A stretch of 64,000 nt of DNA from Altererythrobacter sp. B11 (GTDB lineage Bacteria; Pseudomonadota; Alphaproteobacteria; Sphingomonadales; Sphingomonadaceae): assembly GCF_003569745.1 (NCBI RefSeq), contig NZ_AP018498.1, positions 620,001 to 684,000 on the forward strand, read 5' to 3'. This document shows, in pieces, positions 9,358-17,787 of this stretch (position 1 is the first letter of the stretch; the number at the start of each line of letters is the position of its first letter). The notes under the pieces were generated by a model. It was not told the DNA's origin. It saw only the letters and a list, made by a program, of their open reading frames with translations, and searched no databases. The position numbers and the translations under genes were made by a program.

Positions 9358-9384
9358 GCGTAAGTGACTGTAAGACGCTTACGC
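9358..9384. promoter_or_regulatory. Inverted repeat upstream of dienelactone hydrolase gene
   Basis: Perfect seven-base arms GCGTAAG (9358-9364) and CTTACGC (9378-9384) separated by 13 bases, ending 18 bases before the ATG at 9403. The position and symmetry suit an operator for an unknown dimeric regulator, or a short 5' hairpin. Confidence 0.45.
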
Positions 9385-9402
9385 CTGCAGGAGCATACAT
9401 AT

Positions 9403-10104
9403 ATGAGCGAGACCGTCACCATTTCCACCCTGAGCGGCGACGCGAACTTTACCGGCTATTGTGCGAAGCCTGAAGGCACACCGCGGGCCGCAATCGTGGT
9501 GATCCAGGAAATCTTCGGCGTGAATGCGGGAATCAGGCGGAAGTGCGATTGCCTGGCAGAAGCCGGCTATCTTGCCCTTGCGCCGGACCTCTTCTGGCAG
9601 ATCGAGCCGGGTATCGAGCTGGACCCCGATATCGAGCCCGAATTCAAGCGCGCTCTCGAGCTGATGAACGACTTCGATCAGGACAAGGGAGTGCGCGATA
9701 TCGAAGCCACGATCCGCCACGCCCGAACGATGCTTGGTGGAAGCGGGAAGGTCGGCGCGGTCGGCTACTGCCTCGGCGGAAGGCTGGCCTTCATGACTGC
9801 GGCACGCACGGATTCCGATGCCACGGTGGGGTATTACCCCGTCGGCGTGGACAATCTCCTGCGCGAATCGCACGCGATTGCCAATCCGCTCATGCTGCAT
9901 ATCCCGACCGCGGACGGCTTTGTGTCGCCCGACGTGCAGAAGACCATGCACGAGGGACTGGACGGGCATGCAAAGGTCACGCTGCACGACTACGAAGGGT
10001 TGGACCACGGTTTCGCGACCGAGTTCGGTAAGCGCCGTAACGAGGAGGGCGCGGAACTGGCCGACCGTCGCACGGCGGAATTCTTCGCCGCGCACCTCGG
10101 CTAA
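9403..10104 (+). CDS. Dienelactone hydrolase family protein
   Basis: A 233-residue alpha/beta hydrolase. The nucleophile elbow GYCLGG supplies the Cys (about residue 124), TADGFVS the Asp (about 170) and DHGFATEFG the His (about 203), the Cys-Asp-His triad of carboxymethylenebutenolidase. IVVIQEIFGVNAGIRRKCDCLAEAGY is the typical N-terminal core with the Glu that helps activate the Cys. Start at ATG 9403, preceded by GCAGGAG. No aromatic-degradation genes are nearby, so a general esterase role is as likely as dienelactone hydrolysis. Confidence 0.9.
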   Translation: MSETVTISTLSGDANFTGYCAKPEGTPRAAIVVIQEIFGVNAGIRRKCDCLAEAGYLALAPDLFWQIEPGIELDPDIEPEFKRALELMNDFDQDKGVRDIEATIRHARTMLGGSGKVGAVGYCLGGRLAFMTAARTDSDATVGYYPVGVDNLLRESHAIANPLMLHIPTADGFVSPDVQKTMHEGLDGHAKVTLHDYEGLDHGFATEFGKRRNEEGAELADRRTAEFFAAHLG

Positions 10105-10119
10105 AAAGAGGGGTGATGG

Positions 10120-10141
10120 AAAAGGGGGCCCGGCGGCCCCC
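10120..10141 (-). terminator. Terminator of rho
   Basis: On the minus strand a GC stem GGGGGCC/GGCCCCC with a four-base loop (10124-10141) is followed by TTTTCC. It lies between the convergent dienelactone hydrolase and rho genes; the U-tract is on the rho side. Confidence 0.7.
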
Positions 10142-10146
10142 TCCCC

Positions 10147-11403
10147 TTACTGGTTCATCGTCGCGAAGAAATCTTCGTTCGTCTTGGAATCCTTCATCTT
10201 ATCGAGAAGGAATTCCATCGAATCGATCGTCCCCATTTGCATGAGGATGCGACGCAGCACCCACATCTTGGATAGCTGCTCCTTCGGAACGAGCAGCTCT
10301 TCCTTGCGCGTGCCGGACTTGCCAACATCCAGCGCCGGGAAGATGCGCTTGTCCGCAACCTTGCGGTCCAGCACGATTTCCGAGTTGCCGGTGCCCTTGA
10401 ACTCTTCAAAGATCACTTCATCCATTCGGCTACCGGTATCGATCAGCGCCGTAGCAATGATCGAGAGCGAACCGCCTTCCTCGATGTTGCGCGCAGCACC
10501 GAAGAAGCGCTTGGGCCGCTGGAGTGCGTTGGCGTCCACGCCGCCGGTCAGCACCTTGCCAGAGCTCGGCACCACCGTGTTGTAAGCGCGGCCCAGACGC
10601 GTGATCGAGTCCAGAAGGATTACCACGTCCTTCTTGTGCTCGACCAGGCGCTTGGCCTTTTCGATGACCATTTCCGCAACCTGGACGTGACGCTGTGCGG
10701 GCTCGTCGAAGGTCGAGGAGATCACCTCGCCCTTCACGCTCCGCTGCATGTCCGTCACTTCCTCCGGCCGCTCATCAACCAGGAGCACCAGCAGGAAAAC
10801 CTCCGGATGGTTATCCGTGATCGCCTTGGCGATGTTCTGCAGAAGCACGGTCTTGCCGGTCCGCGGCGGAGCCACGATAAGCGCGCGCTGGCCCTTACCC
10901 TGTGGGCTGATGAGATCGATCACCCGCGCCGATTTGTCTTTCACGGTGGGATCCACGGTATCGAGGATCAGCCGTTCTTCCGGATAGAGCGGTGTGAGGT
11001 TATCGAAATTGGTGCGATGCCGCACGGCGTCTGGATCGTCGTAATTGACCTTGAGCAGCTTGGTCAGCGCGAAATACCGCTCCCCGTCGCGGGGGGCCCG
11101 AATCTCGCCCTCCACCGTGTCACCGGTGCGCAGGCCCCATTTCCGGACCTGATTGGGGGAAACATAGATGTCGTCCGGCCCGGCGAGATAATTCGCTTCC
11201 GGGCTACGCAGGAAGCCAAAGCCGTCCTGCAGCACCTCGATGGTGCCAATGCCGAGGATTTCCTCCCCGTCGTCCGCCACTTCCTTTAGGATGGCGAACA
11301 TCAGGTCCTGCCGGCGCATGGTGCTGGCGCCTTCGACACCGAGCTCCTCGGCCATCGAAACCAGCTCGGCCGGCGCCCTTTTCTTCAATTCTTTCAGATG
11401 CAT
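10147..11403 (-). CDS. rho: Transcription termination factor Rho
   Basis: A 418-residue hexameric RNA-dependent ATPase. The N-terminal Rho-N helices and cold-shock-like RNA-binding domain ([33 protein letters not shown]) are followed by the Walker [10 protein letters not shown] (178-186) and the Walker B-region [22 protein letters not shown] and the Q/R-loop regions are present. Length is usual. Its close proximity to hemJ-hemE and oriC is conserved in alphaproteobacteria. Confidence 0.98.
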   Translation of the reverse strand: MHLKELKKRAPAELVSMAEELGVEGASTMRRQDLMFAILKEVADDGEEILGIGTIEVLQDGFGFLRSPEANYLAGPDDIYVSPNQVRKWGLRTGDTVEGEIRAPRDGERYFALTKLLKVNYDDPDAVRHRTNFDNLTPLYPEERLILDTVDPTVKDKSARVIDLISPQGKGQRALIVAPPRTGKTVLLQNIAKAITDNHPEVFLLVLLVDERPEEVTDMQRSVKGEVISSTFDEPAQRHVQVAEMVIEKAKRLVEHKKDVVILLDSITRLGRAYNTVVPSSGKVLTGGVDANALQRPKRFFGAARNIEEGGSLSIIATALIDTGSRMDEVIFEEFKGTGNSEIVLDRKVADKRIFPALDVGKSGTRKEELLVPKEQLSKMWVLRRILMQMGTIDSMEFLLDKMKDSKTNEDFFATMNQ

Positions 11404-11504
11404 TTGTTGTGATTTCCATTGGCTTGGAGGAGCCGGCAGGTCTTTGGGCTTGGGGAAAGCGGACCCGGCCGCTCGGGACGGCGGCCTCAGCCGGTGCGCC
11501 TCAT

Positions 11505-11533
11505 GAAATATGGGTTCGGCAACGGTGCGTCAA
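11505..11533 (-). promoter_or_regulatory. Probable promoter of rho
   Basis: On the minus strand TTGACG (11528-11533) and TATTTC (11505-11510) are separated by 17 bases, about 100 bases upstream of the rho ATG. The leader is therefore about 90-100 nt; rho is commonly autoregulated in its leader, but no attenuator structure is certain here. Confidence 0.5.
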
Positions 11534-11593
11534 TTCGCAAAGATACAACTGGCGCCGCCACCGGTCGCAAAACGCGCGCAGCTCATGCCTTGC

Positions 11594-12037
11594 TCAGAAA
11601 GGCCGCACCACCACCAGGATCACGATGATCGCCAGTACGATGCCCGGCACCTCGTTGAGCATCCGCAATGTCTTGCCCGACAGCGTTCGTTCTCCCCGGG
11701 CAAGCTTCTTCGCATAGCTGGCGAGAAAGCCGTGATAGCCCGAAAGTACGAGCACGAACAGCAGCTTGGCATGCAGCCAGCCTTCGCCCCACGCATGGGT
11801 GGCAAAGGCCAGCGCGATGCCCAGCGCCCAGACCACGAGGATCGAAGGCAGCAGGATGATCTTGAGCAGCTTGCGCTCGCGATCGATCCAGATCGCGTTC
11901 TCCGCGGAAGCGGGATCGGTTTCCTGATGATACACGAACAGGCGCGGGAGCATGAAGAGCCCCGCCATCCAGAACACGACGAAGATGATATGGCCGGCCT
12001 TGAGCCAGAGATACGTCATCGCAAGCACGTCCTGCAT
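11594..12037 (-). CDS. hemJ: Protoporphyrinogen IX oxidase HemJ (CopD-like membrane protein)
   Basis: A 147-residue membrane protein with four hydrophobic segments. LWLKAGHIIFVVFWMAGLFMLPR holds the conserved first-helix His, and RERKLLKII, HAKLLFVLVLSGYHG match the HemJ/UPF0093 family that oxidises protoporphyrinogen IX in most alphaproteobacteria. The next upstream gene is hemE, so two steps of haem synthesis are adjacent. Start choice is uncertain between ATG 12037 (used) and ATG 12019 six codons later; neither has a strong ribosome site. Confidence 0.88.
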   Translation of the reverse strand: MQDVLAMTYLWLKAGHIIFVVFWMAGLFMLPRLFVYHQETDPASAENAIWIDRERKLLKIILLPSILVVWALGIALAFATHAWGEGWLHAKLLFVLVLSGYHGFLASYAKKLARGERTLSGKTLRMLNEVPGIVLAIIVILVVVRPF

Positions 12038-12068
12038 AAGGCCAATGTAGGCATCGGCGAGGCCGCCG

Positions 12069-13091
12069 TCATCCCCCGCTGCGCACGATCTGCAGCAGCT
12101 GCTCCACATGGGCGATCGGCGTCTCCTTGTCGATCCCATGGCCAAGATTGAACACATGCGGCCGCTCGGAAAATGCGCGAAGCACGGTTTGCGCCTGCAC
12201 CGCAAGGCTATTGCCACCAGCCAGCAACAGCAGCGGATCGAGGTTGCCTTGTACGGGCATGCCCGCCGGGAGCTCCCGCGCCGCCCATAGCGGATCCACG
12301 GTCTCGTCCACGCCCACCGCATCCACGCCGGTCTCGCGCGCATAGGCGGGCAGCTTTTCCCCGGCACCCTTCGGGAAGCCGATCACCGGCACATCGGGAT
12401 AGCGCGCCTTGACCTGCGCTGTAATCGCCGCATTTGGCGCGATGACCCACCGTTCGAACTCCGCCGGAGCGAGACTGCCCGCCCAGCTGTCGAACAATTG
12501 CACGGCTTCGGCGCCTGCCTGGATCTGACCGCAGAGATAATCGACCGTGACCGCCACGACCGAATCGATGATCTTCTGAAACGCCTCGGGGTCGCGATAG
12601 GCGAGCGCCCGCGTCACATGCTGGTCGCGACTGCCCTCCCCGGCAACCATGTAGGTGGCAACGGTCCAAGGGCTCCCTGCGAAGCCCAGCAGCGTCGTCT
12701 CGCCCGTCAGCTGGGCCTTCACCAACTCCACCGTGCGATAGATCGGCATGAGCCGGTCTGGGACCGCCTCCAGCGAGCCGAGCGCCCGATCGATCAGGCG
12801 CGGCGAAAGCCGGGGCCCCTCCCCCGCCACGAAAGCCAGGTCCTGACCCATGGCGTAGGGAACGATCAAAATGTCGGAAAACAGGATCGCCCCATCGAAG
12901 CCGAACCGCCGGATCGGCTGAAGGGTAATCTCTGCCGCTGCTTCGCTGTCATACACCAGCTGCAGGAACCCGCCCTTGCTGGCCCGCAACGCGCGATATT
13001 CGGGGAGATACCGACCCGCTTGCCGCATCAGCCATACCGGGCGCCGGTCCCCCATGGTCCCGCGCAGGGTTTCGAGAAGAAGGCCGGGCAT
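12069..13091 (-). CDS. hemE: Uroporphyrinogen decarboxylase
   Basis: A 340-residue HemE, converting uroporphyrinogen III to coproporphyrinogen III. RQAGRYLPEYR near residues 24-34 is the diagnostic N-terminal motif, followed by FSDILIVPYAMGQ and GFAGSPWTVATYMVAG. It is transcribed away from the 302-base gap that is the likely chromosome origin; a hemE neighbour is the classic marker of alphaproteobacterial oriC. Followed by hemJ on the same strand. Confidence 0.98.
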   Translation of the reverse strand: MPGLLLETLRGTMGDRRPVWLMRQAGRYLPEYRALRASKGGFLQLVYDSEAAAEITLQPIRRFGFDGAILFSDILIVPYAMGQDLAFVAGEGPRLSPRLIDRALGSLEAVPDRLMPIYRTVELVKAQLTGETTLLGFAGSPWTVATYMVAGEGSRDQHVTRALAYRDPEAFQKIIDSVVAVTVDYLCGQIQAGAEAVQLFDSWAGSLAPAEFERWVIAPNAAITAQVKARYPDVPVIGFPKGAGEKLPAYARETGVDAVGVDETVDPLWAARELPAGMPVQGNLDPLLLLAGGNSLAVQAQTVLRAFSERPHVFNLGHGIDKETPIAHVEQLLQIVRSGG

Positions 13092-13108
13092 CGCGAAAGG
13101 TCCAATCC

Positions 13109-13129
13109 AATAAAATATATATATGAATA
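13109..13129. other. AT-rich candidate DNA-unwinding element
   Basis: A run of As and Ts (AATAAAATATATATATGAATA) in otherwise GC-rich DNA, next to the hemE end of the presumed origin. It has an alternating AT core, as expected for an easily melted segment. Confidence 0.6.
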
Positions 13130-13151
13130 GGATTCAGGACTCTGTTGGCCC

Positions 13152-13160
13152 TGTGGAAAC
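13152..13160 (-). promoter_or_regulatory. DnaA-box-like site
   Basis: TGTGGAAAC, reading GTTTCCACA on the minus strand, one mismatch from TTTTCCACA. It lies 23 bases from the AT-rich stretch. Confidence 0.55.
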
Positions 13161-13270
13161 TGGGGAAAGGCGGCCCTTGCCCGATTTCTCCCACGCTGAA
13201 CAGGGGGCTCGGCGGGATGCGAATCCCACGTTGCGCGTGGTCAAGCAAAGGTTCTGCCCGCTATCCCCAG

Positions 13271-13310
13271 CCTGTCGATAGGTCTGCCAGGCTGTCGATG
13301 GACCTGCCGG
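13271..13310 (+). repeat. Two tandem 20-base repeats in the origin region
   Basis: CCTGTCGATAGGTCTGCCAG (13271-13290) is directly followed by GCTGTCGATGGACCTGCCGG (13291-13310), identical at 15 of 20 positions with a shared CTGTCGAT...CTGCC frame. The two-turn period would place a bound protein on the same DNA face in each copy. Confidence 0.6.
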
Positions 13311-13385
13311 GGAATCGCCGGTCAGTGGGTGTGCTTTTCGCTTGCGAACTTGTCCGGTGATTCCTCCGGCGGTTTGTGCCAGTGC

Positions 13386-13394
13386 TTTTCCACA
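13386..13394 (+). promoter_or_regulatory. DnaA box overlapping ppsR start
   Basis: TTTTCCACA fits the DnaA consensus TTWTNCACA exactly. Its last base is the A of the ppsR start codon, so DnaA binding could also affect ppsR expression. Confidence 0.65.
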
Positions 13395-14245
13395 TGGCCC
13401 TTTTGCACCTGCATCTGCTGTCGGATTCCACCGGCGAAACGCTGGAAATGATCGCCAAGGCTGCTCTTGCCCAATTCGACGATGCGGAGGTGATCCGCCA
13501 TTTCTGGCCGATGGTCCGTTCACAGCAGCACCTTGATCGTATCGTGGAAGAGCTGGCTGCCAACCCCGGCCTCGTTCTCTACACGCTGGTGAATGACGAC
13601 ACACGTCGGCGGTTGGAGGATCGTTGCCGCGGGCTGGGCTTGCCGCATGTGGCCGCGCTCGACACGGTAACAGCCGCGCTGGAAGATCGGCTGGGCCAGC
13701 AGGCGAAAGGGCGGCCGGGGCGGCAGCATCAGCTGGACGAAGCCTATTTCGCACGTGTGGATGCCATCCAGTTCACCATCGCGCATGACGACGGGATTGC
13801 GTGGGAGGAGTGGGAGGAAGCGGACATCCTTCTCGCCGGCGTATCACGCAGTTCCAAGACCCCGACCAGCATTTATCTGGCCAATCGGGGTTACAAGGTG
13901 GCCAATATCCCGCTGGTAATGGAAAGCCCGCCGCCGCCCTCCCTCTTCGAACTGCGCAATCCCTTGATCGTGGGCCTCACCACCGCCCCCACGCGACTGA
14001 TTCAGATAAGGCGCAACCGCCTGCTGTCCCTGAACCAGGAAACGCAGACCGCCTATGTGGACGAGGAGAAGGTCGCCCGGGAAGTGGCATTTGCCCGGCG
14101 CATGTTCGCCGACAATGGCTGGCCGGTGATCGATGTCACCCGGCGCTCGATCGAGGAGACCGCAGCCGCGGTTATCCGCCTGTATAATCAGCGGTGCGAA
14201 CGCGCCAAGGAGCGTCCGCCGCAAGTGGGAACCAAGCCGATATGA
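13394..14245 (+). CDS. ppsR: Pyruvate phosphate dikinase/PEP synthase regulatory kinase-pyrophosphorylase (DUF299)
   Basis: A 283-residue DUF299 protein that reversibly phosphorylates a dikinase (PPDK or PEP synthase) with ADP and removes the phosphate with Pi. [11 protein letters not shown] near the N-terminus and the P-loop-like [18 protein letters not shown] (about 152-169) are diagnostic. The start ATG 13394 is preferred; a GTG six codons upstream is also open. First gene of ppsR-maf-aroE-coaE-dnaQ, reading away from the presumed origin. Its dikinase target is not in the window. Confidence 0.93.
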   Translation: MALLHLHLLSDSTGETLEMIAKAALAQFDDAEVIRHFWPMVRSQQHLDRIVEELAANPGLVLYTLVNDDTRRRLEDRCRGLGLPHVAALDTVTAALEDRLGQQAKGRPGRQHQLDEAYFARVDAIQFTIAHDDGIAWEEWEEADILLAGVSRSSKTPTSIYLANRGYKVANIPLVMESPPPPSLFELRNPLIVGLTTAPTRLIQIRRNRLLSLNQETQTAYVDEEKVAREVAFARRMFADNGWPVIDVTRRSIEETAAAVIRLYNQRCERAKERPPQVGTKPI

Positions 14246-14823
14246 TCACCCTCGCCTCCCGCAGCGCCTCTCGCCGGGCGATGCTGGAAGCCGCCGGCGT
14301 TGCCTTCCGACCGGTGCCCGCCGCAATCGACGAGCGTGCGCTGGAACGCGACCTGGCCGGCTCGCCGCCGGCCGCTGTCGCTGTGGCCCTCGCGGAGGCG
14401 AAGGCTCTCGCGGTCGAGGCGGCAGGCGATCGGCTGGTCCTTGGCAGCGACTCGCTGGTCGTGGTGGACGAGCTGCGGTTCGACAAGCCGTCGAGCCGGC
14501 GCGATGCCGCATCTCATCTGCGATTCTTCTCCGGCCGGGAGATGCAGCTCCATTCCGCAGCGGCGCTTGCGCGGGAGGGTAAAGTGATTTGGCGTCACTC
14601 CGCCATGGCCACTCTTCATGTGCGCAGGCTCACGGATGAGTTTATCGAAACCTATCTTGCGGAGGAATGGCCCGCCGTAAGCCAGTGCGTGGGCGTGTTC
14701 AGGATCGAAGGCCCGGGCGTGCAATTGTTTGAGCGGATCGAGGGCGACCACTTCACCGTGCTAGGGATGCCACTGCTGGCGGTGTTGGCAGCCTTGCGCG
14801 AGCACGGCGAGCTGCCTTCGTGA
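14242..14823 (+). CDS. maf: Maf-family nucleotide pyrophosphatase
   Basis: A 193-residue Maf-like protein. [17 protein letters not shown] is the N-terminal substrate loop (variant of SxSPRR), and [12 protein letters not shown] contains the catalytic Asp of the GxDxxV motif; the GRE segment and Tyr/Glu-rich end also fit. Family members hydrolyse modified or canonical NTPs to monophosphates, limiting misincorporation. ATG overlaps the ppsR stop (ATGA) and its own stop overlaps aroE GTG. Confidence 0.92.
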   Translation: MITLASRSASRRAMLEAAGVAFRPVPAAIDERALERDLAGSPPAAVAVALAEAKALAVEAAGDRLVLGSDSLVVVDELRFDKPSSRRDAASHLRFFSGREMQLHSAAALAREGKVIWRHSAMATLHVRRLTDEFIETYLAEEWPAVSQCVGVFRIEGPGVQLFERIEGDHFTVLGMPLLAVLAALREHGELPS

Positions 14824-15680
14824 GTACGCCCTATGCAGAGGTGATCGGCGACCCCATCGCGCAGTCAAAATCGCCCACGATCCACAATCTCTGGATCGGG
14901 CGCCTCGGCTTGGAGGCAGAGTACCGTGCCTGCCATGTGAAGGGTGATGGGCTGGCAGAGTATCTCGCGCGTCGCCGGGAGGATCTGGCCTGGCGGGGCT
15001 GCAATGTCACCATGCCGCACAAGCAGGCGGTCATTCCCCTGATCGATCGGCTCGATCCGCTGGCGCAGAGGATCGGCGCGGTGAATACGATCCTGCGGGA
15101 AGCAGATGGCTCGCTGACCGGTTTCAACACCGATGCAGGTGGCTTTCTGGAGCCGCTCCGCGCAGAGTTGGCCAAGACGCACTATTTCCGGATGGCCCGC
15201 ATTCTTGGCACCGGCGGTGCCGCGCGGGCCATCGTGGCTGCTCTGGCGGATCAGAACATGGTGCTGGTTCTTGCCGGGCGCGATCCAGCGAAGGCACGCG
15301 CCCTGCTGGACGAGCTCGCCCCCGGCGGTGAGCACCACGCCATCGACATCGCCCATTTCGCAGCGCCCGGCGATTTCGCCTTCGACGATCGGGAAGGCTG
15401 CTTCGATCTTGTGGTGAATGCCAGCCCGCTCGGCATGGCAGGGCAGCCGCCGCTGTTGTTCGACATGGGCCATGTGCCGCCGGGCAGCATAGTTTACGAC
15501 ATCGTCACCCATCCGCACGACACACCGCTCCTGCTATCCGCCCGCGCCGCGGGATTTGCCACGCTTGATGGGCTCAACATGCTGATCGGCCAGGCAGCTG
15601 AGGCGTTCGAGAAGTTCTTCGGTGCCTCACCGCCCCGGGCGGATGGCGACGAGGAATTGCGGCACCTGTTGCTTGGATGA
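14820..15680 (+). CDS. aroE: Shikimate dehydrogenase
   Basis: A 286-residue NADPH-dependent enzyme of the shikimate pathway. [19 protein letters not shown] is the substrate-binding N-terminus, [13 protein letters not shown] carries the catalytic Lys, GAVNTI and GFNTDAGGF the following core, and [10 protein letters not shown] the NADP loop. GTG start at 14820 overlaps the maf stop by four bases; translational coupling is likely. Confidence 0.96.
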   Translation: MSTPYAEVIGDPIAQSKSPTIHNLWIGRLGLEAEYRACHVKGDGLAEYLARRREDLAWRGCNVTMPHKQAVIPLIDRLDPLAQRIGAVNTILREADGSLTGFNTDAGGFLEPLRAELAKTHYFRMARILGTGGAARAIVAALADQNMVLVLAGRDPAKARALLDELAPGGEHHAIDIAHFAAPGDFAFDDREGCFDLVVNASPLGMAGQPPLLFDMGHVPPGSIVYDIVTHPHDTPLLLSARAAGFATLDGLNMLIGQAAEAFEKFFGASPPRADGDEELRHLLLG

Positions 15681-16267
15681 GCGGGCCTCACGTTCTCGGC
15701 CTTACCGGCTCGATCGGCATGGGAAAATCCACCGTGGCGGCCATGTTTGCCGAACTGGGCGTGCCCGTATTCGATGCCGATGCCGAGGTTCGCCAGATGC
15801 AAGGCCGCGGTGGCGCATTATTGCCCGTGATCGAGGCGGCCTTTCCCGGCACCACTGGCCCTGATGGGGTGGACCGCAAGGCCCTGGGCGCAGCGGTGTT
15901 TGAGGATCCAGAGGCGCTCGCCCGGCTGGAAGCGATCGTCCATCCCGCAGTGCGCGCGCAGCGGAAAGCCTTTCTGCTCCAGCACGCGGCGGCTCCGCTG
16001 GTCGTGATCGATGTGCCGCTCCTTTTTGAAAGGACCGACCCAGCAGAGGTGGATTCGGTGCTCGTCGTCTCCGCCGGGCCAGATGTGCAGCGCGCCCGTG
16101 TCCTCGCTCGCCCGGGCATGACGCCCGCAAGCTTCGCGCGCATCTTGAGGCTGCAGATGCCGGATGCAGAGAAGCGGGCGCGGGCCGATCACATCATCGA
16201 CACAGGCACGCCTCTTGCGGAAACGCGCGCTGCGGTCGCGAGGCTGGTGGAGAAGCTTACCCGCTAA
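15677..16267 (+). CDS. coaE: Dephospho-CoA kinase
   Basis: A 196-residue P-loop kinase making the last step of CoA synthesis. The Walker A GLTGSIGMGKST is at residues 7-18, and VPVFDADAEVR, HPAVRAQR and VIDVPLLFE are family motifs. The ATG overlaps the aroE stop by four bases. Conserved position in the origin-proximal block. Confidence 0.96.
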   Translation: MSGPHVLGLTGSIGMGKSTVAAMFAELGVPVFDADAEVRQMQGRGGALLPVIEAAFPGTTGPDGVDRKALGAAVFEDPEALARLEAIVHPAVRAQRKAFLLQHAAAPLVVIDVPLLFERTDPAEVDSVLVVSAGPDVQRARVLARPGMTPASFARILRLQMPDAEKRARADHIIDTGTPLAETRAAVARLVEKLTR

Positions 16268-16313
16268 GCGCTGCGCCCTTGCCAGCCGACCTGTCGCGGC
16301 CGATAATCCCCTG

Positions 16314-17018
16314 ATGCGGGAAATCGTCTTCGACACCGAAACCACGGGCCTTGATCCACGGACCGGGGATCGCATGGTTGAGATCGGCTGCATCGAACTC
16401 CTCAATCGCGTTCCCAGTGGCCGCAATTTCCACGCCTATTTCAATCCGCAGCGGATGATGCCCTTCGAGGCGGAGAGGGTACACGGTCTCAGCGATGCCT
16501 TCCTTGCTGACAAGCCGCTTTTCGGGGAGAAGGTGCCGGAACTGCTCGACTTCATCGGCGATGCGCCGCTTGTTGCGCACAATGCGCAATTCGATTTCGG
16601 CTTTCTGAATTTTGAACTCGAGAGCTGCGGCCATCCGATTGTCGGGATGGAACGCATGGTCGATACGTTGGTGATCGCGCGTCGCCGGCACCCAGGTGCC
16701 AAGCATTCCCTCGATGCGCTCTGCTCGCGTTACGGTGTCGATCGAAGCCACCGCGTGATGCATGGCGCGCTGCTCGATGCCGAATTGCTCGCTCAGGTTT
16801 ATGTGGAGCTGCTCGGCGGTCGGCAGATCGGCCTGGAACTCGGAGTTTCGACCGTAGCGGTACAGGCGGCAACGGTCTCAGCCGTGCCGACCAGCGGGCG
16901 CGCAAGGCCGTGCCGGCGAGTATTCCGCGAACCCCGCCCGCATGGCGCCACGCCGGAAGAGCGCGCGCGGCACGATCTGTTTATCCAAACGTTGGAATCT
17001 CCGCTCTGGAAGCGTTGA
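16314..17018 (+). CDS. dnaQ: DNA polymerase III epsilon subunit (3'-5' exonuclease)
   Basis: A 234-residue DnaQ. Exo I FDTETTG is at residues 6-12, Exo II HNAQFDFGF near 88, and Exo III motif HGALLDAELLA near 150, together giving the DEDDh proofreading site. The tail after about residue 175 is divergent and probably holds the polymerase-binding segment. The start ATG 16314 is chosen because homology begins at once; the open frame upstream overlaps coaE out of frame. Last gene of the origin-proximal operon. Confidence 0.96.
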   Translation: MREIVFDTETTGLDPRTGDRMVEIGCIELLNRVPSGRNFHAYFNPQRMMPFEAERVHGLSDAFLADKPLFGEKVPELLDFIGDAPLVAHNAQFDFGFLNFELESCGHPIVGMERMVDTLVIARRRHPGAKHSLDALCSRYGVDRSHRVMHGALLDAELLAQVYVELLGGRQIGLELGVSTVAVQAATVSAVPTSGRARPCRRVFREPRPHGATPEERARHDLFIQTLESPLWKR

Positions 17019-17079
17019 AACCGGTCGGTTTCGTGCACAAATCCACAGCACAACGATAATCAGAGGAGCAACCCCGCCC

Positions 17080-17649
17080 ATGGAAATCCGCGTCTCCGGC
17101 CACCAGATGGACACTGGTTCGGCCTTGCAGGAACACGCCTCGGACCGTCTCACTGGCATCAGCGAGAAGTATTTCAGCCGGGCGCTTTCATCTTCGGTGA
17201 CATTCGGCAAGGCGCCCGCTGGCGCCGTCGGGTGCGATATCGTTCTGCATGCGAACCAGGGGCTGATCCTCAAGAGCCACGGCGAAGCGCAGGATGCGCA
17301 TGTGGCTTTCGACGTCGCCGCGGAGAAGATCGACAAGCAGCTGCGCCGTTACAAGCGCCGGCTGAAGGACCGCCATGAGCAGGCGCAGCACGCCGTGGAG
17401 CTGGAAGAAGCGGCTTACACCGTGTTCGGCGTGGAAGAGCCTTCCAGTGATGAAGAGGAAGCGGCTGACGCCCCCCCCGTAATCGCTGAGACGCGGATCG
17501 ACGTGCCAGAGGTGAGCGTGTCGGACGCGGTGATGCTTCTGGACTTGCGCCATACCAATGCGCTGTTCTTCAAAAACGCTGGCACGGGACGCCATAATAT
17601 GGTCTATCGCCGCGAAGATGGTTCGATCGGCTGGGTTGAGCCGTCCTGA
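17080..17649 (+). CDS. hpf: Long-form ribosome hibernation promoting factor
   Basis: A 189-residue protein. The N-terminal RaiA/HPF domain (MEIRVSGHQMDTGSALQEHASDR, later AAEKIDKQLRRYKRRLKDRHE) blocks the decoding centre, and the C-terminal domain (LLDLRHTNALFFKNAGTGRHNMVYRRE) dimerises ribosomes to 100S. The two are linked by an acidic stretch (PSSDEEEAADAPP). An AGAGGAG ribosome site at 17062-17069 supports ATG 17080. ptsN follows, as in the rpoN-hpf-ptsN cluster of many proteobacteria, but rpoN is absent here. Confidence 0.93.
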   Translation: MEIRVSGHQMDTGSALQEHASDRLTGISEKYFSRALSSSVTFGKAPAGAVGCDIVLHANQGLILKSHGEAQDAHVAFDVAAEKIDKQLRRYKRRLKDRHEQAQHAVELEEAAYTVFGVEEPSSDEEEAADAPPVIAETRIDVPEVSVSDAVMLLDLRHTNALFFKNAGTGRHNMVYRREDGSIGWVEPS

Positions 17650-17712
17650 CAGATGCTCAAGCGGTGATTCACATCGCTCGTCATATCGATTTTTCATCCT
17701 ATTGATGGAGTG

Positions 17713-17751
17713 GATGAGGCAGCGCCGCCGCTATGGTGGCCCTGCCTCATC
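17713..17751 (+). other. Strong hairpin in the hpf-ptsN gap
   Basis: Ten-base perfect arms GATGAGGCAG (17713-17722) and CTGCCTCATC (17742-17751), with an inner stem GCCGCC/GGTGGC around a GCTAT loop. No U-tract follows on the plus strand, so it is not an ordinary terminator; it ends 36 bases before the ptsN start. Confidence 0.6.
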
Positions 17752-17787
17752 AAAATCGTTCCGATCGGAAGTGCGAAGCCAGAAGAC

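Larger units (their letters stand above)
13092..13393. other. oriC: Putative chromosomal replication origin (oriC)
   Basis: No gene is found in these 302 bases between divergent hemE and ppsR. It is known that in Caulobacter crescentus and Rickettsia the origin lies at hemE beside the same ppsR-maf-aroE-coaE-dnaQ block. Seen here: an AT-only run at 13109-13124 extended to 13129 by a few other bases (candidate unwinding element), DnaA-box-like TTTTCCACA (13386-13394) and its inverse TGTGGAAAC (13152-13160), weaker CTATCCCCA (13261-13269), two adjacent 20-base repeats (13271-13310) and five GANTC sites. parAB with parS lies 6-10 kb away. Origin function is inferred. Confidence 0.8.

Noticed and set aside
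13161-13169. TGGGGAAAG as an additional DnaA box
   Set aside because: Two or more mismatches from the consensus core and common in GC-rich DNA; not counted as a box.
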